Source of the DNA: an uncultured Deferribacteraceae bacterium
Lineage (GTDB): Bacteria > Chrysiogenota > Deferribacteres > Deferribacterales > Mucispirillaceae
DNA length: 64,000 nt
Reading direction: 5' to 3'
Assembly (NCBI GenBank): GCA_947041165.1
Contig: CAMRCY010000002.1
Span: forward strand, 25,200 to 89,199
Shown one piece after another: positions 55,947-64,000 of this stretch (positions are counted from its first letter, which is position 1; each line of letters opens with the position of its first letter). Below the pieces are notes generated by a model, which was given only the letters and a program-made list of their open reading frames with translations, did not search any database and had not been told where the DNA came from. Position numbers and translations under genes: made by a program.

Positions 55947-56538
55947 TAATGAAAGTAAGAATGAGGAAAATCAAGATAATTTAGAGAAAAATGAAAGTGA
56001 AAAAATTGATGTAACAATGGATGATAATCAAGCCGTTATGGATGAAATATACGACGAAATATTAGACAATATTCCAGCTGAAGAATCAATAGATGATAAA
56101 GTTAAAAGATTAGAGAAAGAGCTGAAAGATAAAGATGAAGAGTTAGTTCGTAAAGCAGCTGATCTTGATAATTATCGTAAAAGGCTTATCAAAGAAAGTG
56201 ATGATAAAGTTAAATATGCTAACAAATCTATGTTAGAAACTTTTATACCTGTACTTGATAATATCGAGATGACACTGCAACATATTACTGAAGAATCGCC
56301 TCTTAAACAAGGGATAGAGCTTACAATTAAATCCTTCAAAGATACCCTCGCAAGATTTGGAGTGGAAGAGATTGATAGTTCAATTAACTCTAAATTCGAT
56401 CCTGCAATTCATGAAGCATTAATGATGGATAGTAATCCTGAATTTGAAAATAATACGGTGACTTTATCTGTTCAAAAAGGATATTGTTTGAATGGAAGAG
56501 TTATTCGTGCTGCAAAAGTTAAAGTAAATAAGTTATAA
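55939..56538 (+). CDS. grpE: Nucleotide exchange factor GrpE
   Basis: GrpE releases ADP from DnaK. I choose the ATG at 55939 (MSSNESKNEEN), with GGAGG 6 nt before it; an earlier in-frame ATG lies before that ribosome site. The 199-residue product has an acidic N-terminus, a long coiled coil (residues ~55-95, KVKRLEKELKDKDEELVRKA) with DLDNYRKR, and the C-terminal beta domain (FDPAIHEALM, NGRVIRAAKVKV). It overlaps hrcA by 8 bp, so it is translationally coupled and CIRCE-controlled. Confidence 0.96.
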   Translation: MSSNESKNEENQDNLEKNESEKIDVTMDDNQAVMDEIYDEILDNIPAEESIDDKVKRLEKELKDKDEELVRKAADLDNYRKRLIKESDDKVKYANKSMLETFIPVLDNIEMTLQHITEESPLKQGIELTIKSFKDTLARFGVEEIDSSINSKFDPAIHEALMMDSNPEFENNTVTLSVQKGYCLNGRVIRAAKVKVNKL

Positions 56539-56569
56539 ACAAAATTAAAAATAAAAAACATTAAAATAA

Positions 56570-58534
<1,965 letters not shown>

Positions 58535-58550
58535 TATTTATAAACGAACA

Positions 58551-58684
58551 TTGAAATTAGTTTAACTTAATTAACTTGAGTTTGGCTTAATTGATTTGAG
58601 TTGGACTTAGCTAATTTAAGTTCAGCTTAGTTAACTTGAGTTTGGTTTAATTAACTTGAGTTTGGCTTAATCGATATTAGTTTG
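58551..58684. repeat. 20-bp tandem repeat, six to seven copies, between dnaK and dnaJ
   Basis: The unit TTAACTTGAGTTTGGCTTAA recurs with an exact 20-bp period at 58551, 58571, 58591, 58611, 58631, 58651 and partly 58671, with varying substitutions. It begins just after the dnaK stop. It is again a repeat at a gene 3' end. Confidence 0.88.
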
Positions 58685-58712
58685 TAAAGCTAGTTGTGAT
58701 ATAAATAAATAT

Positions 58713-58760
58713 AACCCTTATATTGTCCATCTCAATTATTTGGACAGTTAAGGGTTTTAT
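58713..58760 (+). terminator. Hairpin between dnaK and dnaJ
   Basis: AACCCTTA (58713-58720) pairs with TAAGGGTT (58749-58756), with an inner TGTCC/GGACA stem, followed by TTAT. It probably terminates or attenuates the hrcA-grpE-dnaK transcript, leaving dnaJ partly separate. Confidence 0.75.
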
Positions 58761-58836
58761 TTTAAATATAAGTTGATTTTTTCATATACTGATATATTAT
58801 GTTAACTCGACATTATTTTAAGTGGGGATCATTGCC

Positions 58837-59964
58837 TTGTCAAAAGATTATTATGAAATTTTAGGCGTCAATAAAAACGCTACCGATTCAGAAATTAAAA
58901 AAGCATATAGAATATTAGCATTAAAATATCATCCAGATAAAAACCCTGATAATCAAGATGCTACAGAAAAATTTAGAGATGCAACGACTGCTTATCAGGT
59001 ATTATCTGATCCAGAAAAAAGATCTCAATTTGATAGATACGGAAGAGTATTAGATGATAATAATGCAGGTGGTGGATCATCAGGATTTGGTGATGCATCA
59101 GGATTTGGAGATTTCTTTGGTGATATTTTCGGAGATATTTTTGGTGGAGATTCATCATCATCAAGAGGAAGAAAAAGAGCCACAAGAGGTTCATCAATTG
59201 AGATGGCTCAAGATATAACTTTTGAACAATCTATTTTTGGACATGAAGTAGAAATATCTGTTAATAAAACAGAGTCTTGTAAACGATGTGATGGATCAGG
59301 TGCTGAGCCTGGTGGATTACAAACATGTCCTACTTGTAACGGTGCAGGAGTTTTCACTCAGCGTCAAGGATTTTTTGCAGTACAAACAACTTGTCCTACT
59401 TGTAAAGGTCGTGGCGAATCAATAAAAGAGATCTGTACGGAATGTGTTGGTGCTGGAACAAAACGTATATCTGAAAAACTTAAAGTTAAAATACCTGCTG
59501 GGATTGACAACGGTATGGCTATTAGAGTTTCTGGAAAAGGAAACGCTGGTGCTAATGGTGGCCCTCCTGGAGATATTATTCTGCACATAAGAGTTAAAGA
59601 AAATAAAACTTTTACACGTAAGAAAAACGATCTATACATAAATCTTCCGATAACTGTTTTTGATGCAATTTTAGGTAAAACTTTTAAAATCAAAATGATA
59701 GATGGAAATGAAGAAGAGATTATAATTAAGGCTGGAACTCAACCTGGTGAAAGAATTGTGCTAAAAGGAAAAGGTGTGCCTTCTCCTGTAAACTCATCTA
59801 TCGGAAATCTTTATATCGATCTAAATATCCTTATACCTACTAAACTTAATAAGGAAGAGAAAGAGAGTTTAGAGAAACTTCAAATTAATGCTGATCCTAG
59901 TATGTTTGGAAAAAATAAATCTTTTTTCGATAAAATAAAAGAAGTTTTAGGTGTTGATAAATAA
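58837..59964 (+). CDS. dnaJ: Chaperone protein DnaJ (Hsp40)
   Basis: DnaJ delivers clients to DnaK and stimulates its ATPase. I choose the TTG at 58837 ([13 protein letters not shown] read as [11 protein letters not shown]), since GGGGA lies 8 nt before it and the family starts there; a GTG five codons upstream is part of the ribosome site. The 375-residue product has the J domain with HPD ([10 protein letters not shown]), a Gly/Phe-rich region with [16 protein letters not shown], four C-x2-C-x-G-x-G zinc repeats ([32 protein letters not shown]) and the C-terminal client-binding domains. It completes the chaperone cluster. Confidence 0.96.
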   Translation: MSKDYYEILGVNKNATDSEIKKAYRILALKYHPDKNPDNQDATEKFRDATTAYQVLSDPEKRSQFDRYGRVLDDNNAGGGSSGFGDASGFGDFFGDIFGDIFGGDSSSSRGRKRATRGSSIEMAQDITFEQSIFGHEVEISVNKTESCKRCDGSGAEPGGLQTCPTCNGAGVFTQRQGFFAVQTTCPTCKGRGESIKEICTECVGAGTKRISEKLKVKIPAGIDNGMAIRVSGKGNAGANGGPPGDIILHIRVKENKTFTRKKNDLYINLPITVFDAILGKTFKIKMIDGNEEEIIIKAGTQPGERIVLKGKGVPSPVNSSIGNLYIDLNILIPTKLNKEEKESLEKLQINADPSMFGKNKSFFDKIKEVLGVDK

Positions 59965-60026
59965 AAAAGTATACTTGAATATATTAAATTTGATTGGTTA
60001 ATAAATTATAAATCAAATTATTAGAT

Positions 60027-60158
60027 AGTAATTATAACTTTAGTAAATCACCTATAGACAGTAATTATAACTTTAGTAAATTACCTATAGACAGTAATTA
60101 CAATTTCAGTAAATCACCTATAGATAGTAATTATAATTTTAGTAAATAGTTTATAGAT
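60027..60158. repeat. 33-bp tandem repeat, four copies, between dnaJ and xer
   Basis: Units of AGTAATTATAACTTTAGTAA then ATCACCTATAGAC start at 60027, 60060, 60093 and 60126 (exact 33-bp period), with a few substitutions. They lie between the convergent dnaJ and tyrosine recombinase genes. Confidence 0.9.
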
Positions 60159-60159
60159 A

Positions 60160-60203
60160 TAGCATTTATGCAACTACATTGTAGATGTGTAAATGCTATT
60201 TTT
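60160..60203 (+). terminator. Terminator for dnaJ overlapping the recombinase stop codon
   Basis: TAGCATTTA (60160-60168) pairs with TAAATGCTA (60190-60198), followed by TTTTT. The right arm includes the stop codon of the convergent recombinase gene (60196-60198), so the two transcripts end in shared DNA. Confidence 0.8.
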
Positions 60204-61107
60204 GTTTCTGCATAGGGTGAGATTTATCATATACTGCTAACAGTTTTGAGATATCTGAATTGATATATTTCTGAGTTGTTGAAAGTGATGAATGCCCTAA
60301 AAGTTCTTGAATAGATCTAAGATCTGCACCACCTTCTAGTAGATGAGTTGCAAAACTGTGCCTAAATGAGTGAGGTGAAAAATCTTTCGGTAGTCCTGCA
60401 TCTAGTAGATATTTATCAACTAATCTTCTAACTGATCTATCTGTTAATCTATCTCCATCTTGATTAATAAATAAAGCGTCCCCTTGCAACGATGATCCTG
60501 TTCGTAAAATTTCTTGCATAATATTTTGATAATTTAATATCATCTCTTTTATCATCGGAGCTATCGGAATTATTCTTTCTTTCTTACCTTTACCCATAAC
60601 TCTGATTCTTAAACCTGAAAAATCTATATCGCTAAACGATAATCCAACAAGTTCTGACACACGCATTCCTGTGCCATACATCAACTCTAAAAGCAGAAGA
60701 TCACGAAGCCCTGATGCTTTACTTACATCTGGTTTATCAAGTAGAGAAAACAGATCATCAATATTAAAAACTTTAGGAAGATATTTCTCTTTTTTAGGAA
60801 ATTTAAGTAGTTGGCTCGGATTAGTTTCTAAAATTTTATGCTGATATAAAAATTTGAAAAAGGATTTTATAGATGAAACTTTTCTCTCAATTGTAGATTT
60901 TGCAAGCTCTCTTGAATATAGCTCACCGATAAATAACCTAAGAGTTGAACTCTCAATAGTTGTAATATCATCTGATAAATTATTCTCATCTATAAAAGTT
61001 ATAAGCTCTGTGATATCTTTTGCGTATGCAGTTATTGTATGATCTGAGCCTTGTTTTTCAACTCTAATACTATTTATAAATCTCTCTAACGCTTCATCCA
61101 TTATCAT
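60196..61107 (-). CDS. XerC/XerD-type tyrosine recombinase
   Basis: Xer recombinases resolve chromosome dimers at dif. The 303-residue product has an N-terminal SAM-like DNA-binding domain (residues ~5-90, with STIERKVSSIKSFFKFLYQH) and a catalytic domain with the full R-K-H-R-H-Y set: GTGMRVSELVGL, GKGKKERIIP, HSFRHSFATHLLEGG, LLGHSS and TTQKYINSD. Length is typical of XerC and XerD; which of the two is uncertain, and a single-recombinase system is possible. The ATG overlaps the trmFO stop in ATGA, so the genes are coupled; trmFO-xerC is a known neighbourhood in other phyla. Confidence 0.92.
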   Translation of the reverse strand: MIMDEALERFINSIRVEKQGSDHTITAYAKDITELITFIDENNLSDDITTIESSTLRLFIGELYSRELAKSTIERKVSSIKSFFKFLYQHKILETNPSQLLKFPKKEKYLPKVFNIDDLFSLLDKPDVSKASGLRDLLLLELMYGTGMRVSELVGLSFSDIDFSGLRIRVMGKGKKERIIPIAPMIKEMILNYQNIMQEILRTGSSLQGDALFINQDGDRLTDRSVRRLVDKYLLDAGLPKDFSPHSFRHSFATHLLEGGADLRSIQELLGHSSLSTTQKYINSDISKLLAVYDKSHPMQKQK

Positions 61108-62426
61108 AAATTTATCCCTTTATAAACCTCTACTACTCGGTCATAAAACATCTGATATTTCATCTTTTTATCTCTGATTTTTTTCTCAAATAATGGAAGA
61201 AGTCCGAAGTGAAAATTGCTAGGTGTGAATACTCCCTTTCTATCAAATGAGGTGCTAAGTTTTCCTGAAACATAATTCGATAAAGTTCCTGCTGCTGTAT
61301 AATCTGTGAAATCTATAAAACTTTTACCTGTTAAAAATCTATCCATTTGTAACGCTGATATCATACCAGACATTATCGACTCTAGATATCCTTCTACCCC
61401 TGTTAACTGTCCTGCTATAAAAATATTTTTATTCTCTACACATTGAAAATTTACATTCAATATTTTTGGAGAGTTAATATATGTATTTTTATGCAACGAG
61501 CCGTAACGCAGAAACTCTAAATTCTCTAACCCTGGGATTAACGCTAAAACTTCTTTCTGATATTTTTGTAACATTTTAGTTTGAAACCCAACTATATTAT
61601 ATGCCGATCCGATACTGTTTTCTTTACGTAGTTGAACGACTGCAAATGGACGGATTGATGTTCTTGGATCTTCTAACCCTACTGGTTTTAATGGTCCAAA
61701 AAGTAGAGTTTCACGTCCCCTTGATGCCATCTCTTCAATCGGCATACAACCTTCAAAATATTTCAACTTTTCAAACTCATGAAATTTTATATACTCAGCC
61801 GACAACATTGCATTGTAAAATCTATCATACTCCTCTTCACTCATCGGTAGATTAAAATAATCATCACTACCTTTTCCGTATCTATCCATAAAATAACCTT
61901 TATCAAAATTGATAGAATCAGCATCAATTATAGGCGATATAGCATCTACAAAATATAGATGATTATTTGAAATCTTTTTTAACTCTTCAATAAGTTTTTC
62001 ACTAGTTAGAGGCCCTGATGCAATGATCGTTGGTTTACTCAAATCTATTTCTGTACACTCTTCTCTAATAACTGTTATGTTCTCATTATTTGATAAAGTA
62101 TCGGTTACATATTTAGAAAATAACTCTCTATCAATAGCAAGCGCTCCACCTGCTGGGACTTCAAATTTATACGCAGTTTCTAGCAGAAAACTATTGAGCA
62201 ATGTTAATTCATATTTTAATAACCCAGATGATTTTAGAACATCTCTTGATTTCAATGAGTTAGAACATATCAGTTCAGCAAAATATTCTGTTGAGTGTGC
62301 TTCAGTATTCTTAACTGGTCTCATCTCGTAAAGGTTAATTTTATACCCACGTTTTGAGAGTTGATATGCAGCTTCAGATCCTGCTAACCCTGCACCTATT
62401 ATATTGATCTCTAAATTTTTATCCAT
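61104..62426 (-). CDS. trmFO: Folate-dependent tRNA (uracil-54-C5)-methyltransferase TrmFO
   Basis: TrmFO makes 5-methyluridine at position 54 of tRNA using methylenetetrahydrofolate and FAD. The 440-residue product opens with the FAD-binding motif INIIGAGLAGSEAAYQLSKR and shows the family motifs NLYEMRPVKNTEAHST, ELICSNSLKS with a conserved Cys, VPAGGALAIDRELFS, CMPIEEMASRGRETLLFGPL, KPVGLEDPR and GVEGYLESIMSG. Length is typical. It overlaps the recombinase gene by 4 bp. Confidence 0.97.
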   Translation of the reverse strand: MDKNLEINIIGAGLAGSEAAYQLSKRGYKINLYEMRPVKNTEAHSTEYFAELICSNSLKSRDVLKSSGLLKYELTLLNSFLLETAYKFEVPAGGALAIDRELFSKYVTDTLSNNENITVIREECTEIDLSKPTIIASGPLTSEKLIEELKKISNNHLYFVDAISPIIDADSINFDKGYFMDRYGKGSDDYFNLPMSEEEYDRFYNAMLSAEYIKFHEFEKLKYFEGCMPIEEMASRGRETLLFGPLKPVGLEDPRTSIRPFAVVQLRKENSIGSAYNIVGFQTKMLQKYQKEVLALIPGLENLEFLRYGSLHKNTYINSPKILNVNFQCVENKNIFIAGQLTGVEGYLESIMSGMISALQMDRFLTGKSFIDFTDYTAAGTLSNYVSGKLSTSFDRKGVFTPSNFHFGLLPLFEKKIRDKKMKYQMFYDRVVEVYKGINL

Positions 62427-62599
62427 TAATTATATCTACTTCCTATGTCAATTTGTAACACTATTTTTATATATAAACATAATATATCATAAGTTAAATT
62501 AAAGCTAGATTGGATTGAAAATACCGTTCTAACATGTTATAATAAATAATTGCAATCTAGATATATGTTTTAGATTAGCTACATAATTGAGGGTAACAA

Positions 62600-63331
62600 A
62601 TGAGTTCATACCATGAATATTTACCGAAAACTTGGACAGAAGTAATAGATGAAAATGACATATTAAAAGAGGTTTTTTCTAACTCTTCAAATCAGTATTC
62701 TCCAGTACCAGACTTTCTTTTTCAAGATTTACGGGGTGGTAATCTAAAATATATGAAACCACTTTTTAAATTATATGGCACTCTTGGTTTAGGGTTGTTA
62801 GAACGATTAGAGGAAATAGATAGAGTAACAACAGATAATTACAAAAGAGAAGTTGATGGTAAAATATATGAAGCAGGATATTTTAATAATAAAACATCAA
62901 CAGATGAAAACTTAATAAAAACAGTTGTAACAGAGTATATTGAAGCACTTACGCAAGTTTATAAAGTTATTTGTGAATGCGATCAACCTTTCAATAAAGA
63001 AATTAAAATAGAATTTGTTAATCAACAAGAATATGATTTAATAAATGAAACCATACGATCAGAAGAGGATACAAATTACGATATTTATACAGATATTAGT
63101 GATTGGTTTATTGAGCAAGCAGAGTATAAAGAGAACTGTAAAGAGTTGATAACACTTTTAGATGAACCGATGTATCATATTAACAATGATTATTTTCTTT
63201 CATTCTATCTAAGATGGGGGTTACTGAAAGACACAAAGATTGAAAATCCTCTTTTACCATACTATAAACTTTGGACGCTTGGAGTTACTATTGCTTTTAA
63301 GGATAAAGATACTGTTGTAGTTTTAAAATAA
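62600..63331 (+). CDS. Hypothetical protein, acidic, soluble
   Basis: I do not recognise this 243-residue protein. It is acidic, has no signal peptide or membrane segment, and is rich in Tyr, Glu and Asp. The C-terminal part (YFLSFYLRWGLLKDTKIENPLLPYYKLWTLG, split here only for description around residues ~195-230) is aromatic. GAGGG lies about 7 nt before the ATG. It is 18 bp upstream of the NADAR-domain gene, so the two are probably transcribed together. Confidence 0.75.
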   Translation: MSSYHEYLPKTWTEVIDENDILKEVFSNSSNQYSPVPDFLFQDLRGGNLKYMKPLFKLYGTLGLGLLERLEEIDRVTTDNYKREVDGKIYEAGYFNNKTSTDENLIKTVVTEYIEALTQVYKVICECDQPFNKEIKIEFVNQQEYDLINETIRSEEDTNYDIYTDISDWFIEQAEYKENCKELITLLDEPMYHINNDYFLSFYLRWGLLKDTKIENPLLPYYKLWTLGVTIAFKDKDTVVVLK

Positions 63332-63349
63332 TTACAGTAAGGAACAGTT

Positions 63350-63903
63350 ATGAAATATATAAAGTCCGATCTTATCACTGATTATAAGAAGAAAAAAAGA
63401 TTGAAATTTATCTTCTTTTATGAACATACAGAAAGTAAGGGTTCTATCACTAAAGCTTGTTTGAGCCAGTGGTATCCATCTAAATTTACAGTAGATAACA
63501 TAACCTATAACTCAACCGAACAATACATGATGGCTCAAAAAGCTTTACTGTTTAATGATGAAAAAATCTACGATGAAATTTTAAAAGCTAATCATCCTAA
63601 ACAGTTTAAAGCACTCGGTAGACAGATCGCTAAATTTAGTGAAGATGTTTGGGGGGTGGGGGGGAGCATAAATATAAAATTGTACTTGAAGGAAATTTAG
63701 CTAAATTTTCACAGAATGAAAATATGAAAAAGTTTCTTCTATCTGCAAAAAATAAAATTCTTGTTGAAGCTAGCCCGTACGATAAAGTGTGGGGGATCGG
63801 ACTTAGTGCTGATACTGAAAATATCGAAAATCCATTAACTTGGAAAGGTGAAAACCTGTTGGGATTTGTACTCATGGAAGTGCTTTTAATTCTTAGTAAC
63901 TAA
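63350..63903 (+). pseudogene. NADAR-domain (YbiA-like) protein, frameshifted
   Basis: The first frame (63350-63700) encodes LSQWYPSKFTVDNITYNSTE then QYMMAQKALLFND and ends shortly after FSEDVW. The rest of the domain continues in the -1 frame (to 63903): HKYKIVLEGNLAKFSQN, VEASPYDKVWGIGLSAD and NPLTWKGENLLGFVLMEV. All are NADAR/DUF1768 motifs; YbiA-like proteins hydrolyse riboflavin-precursor or ADP-ribose-type N-glycosidic bonds. The break lies at two tandem copies of TGGGGGG (63650-63663). Removing one 7-bp copy restores one frame reading VWGEHKYKIV. It may be a true mutation, a phase-variable tract or a sequencing error. Confidence 0.8.
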
Positions 63904-64000
63904 TTATAATCATTCAAAATATTATATAAAAAATAAACCAGTTACATAAATTTTCATCTATACAACATAGCTCTCAATATCATATCAAAATCATATCAAA

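Noticed and set aside
60196..61107. Phage or integron integrase
   Set aside because: Length, motifs and coupling to trmFO fit a housekeeping Xer recombinase; there are no other phage or cassette genes.
63904..64000. Possible further gene at the right edge
   Set aside because: The last ~97 bp are A/T-rich with stops in the readable frames and no start or ribosome site that I can support.

Overview
The window is AT-rich DNA (visibly about 30% G+C) from a diderm bacterium. Evidence for an outer envelope is a phosphatidylethanolamine pathway, Tat export genes and many lipobox proteins. The gene order ilvD-ilvB-ilvN-ilvC-psd-pssA-leuA is one I associate with Deferribacterota and the former Deltaproteobacteria. 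Together with trmFO-xer and a CIRCE-controlled hrcA-grpE-dnaK cluster it suggests that neighbourhood, but no rRNA or other taxonomic marker is present, so the assignment is tentative.

Layout. 1-0.2 kb: the tail of a DUF342/FapA-like gene. 0.8-4.3 kb (minus): recA-recX-rplI-dnaB with overlapping junctions. 4.5-13.5 kb (minus): branched-chain amino acid genes ilvD, ilvB, ilvN, ilvC, then psd and pssA (phosphatidylethanolamine synthesis), then leuA. Tandem repeats spread several of the junctions apart. 13.7-26.1 kb (plus): tatA-tatC, moaA, a LarA-like protein overlapping moaA, an orphan OmpR-type response regulator, gltX, der, an RluD-type pseudouridine synthase, an AI-2E family membrane protein, an IclR regulator and typA. 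26.3-27.0 kb: a sirtuin. 27.6-30.8 kb (minus): an encapsulin with its ferritin-like cargo, an MsrA-MsrB lipoprotein and a degenerate MsrB paralogue; this is an oxidative-stress and iron-storage cluster. 30.9-52.9 kb (minus): ten consecutive lipoprotein genes, about a third of the window. Nine belong to one paralogous family that I do not recognise; the tenth is a GLUG-repeat lipoprotein. 53.2-54.2 kb: a small island with higher G+C carrying a B-box-like zinc-binding membrane protein between two direct repeats. 54.4 kb: tRNA-Ser(GCU). 54.8-60 kb (plus): CIRCE, hrcA, grpE, dnaK, dnaJ. 60.2-62.4 kb (minus): trmFO-xer. 62.6-63.9 kb (plus): an unknown protein and a frameshifted NADAR-domain gene.

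The best candidate for an undescribed system is the lipoprotein array. Its main members share a signal peptide with Cys at residue 22, one or three copies of a roughly 100-residue repeat, and in most a propeller-like C-terminal half. Most genes are complete transcription cassettes: a sigma70-like promoter (usually 17-bp spacer) in front and an almost identical GGATGAG-loop-CTCATCC terminator behind. This looks like serial duplication of whole cassettes, probably producing a diversified set of cell-surface proteins of unknown function.

A second genome-wide theme is tandem repetition at gene 3' ends. Arrays with periods of 15-57 bp sit between genes at many places. At leuA and the encapsulin gene (and, as a single copy, ilvD) the repeated DNA includes the last codons of the gene. 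The same slippage tendency may explain the frameshift in the NADAR gene, where deleting one copy of a 7-bp duplication restores the reading frame.
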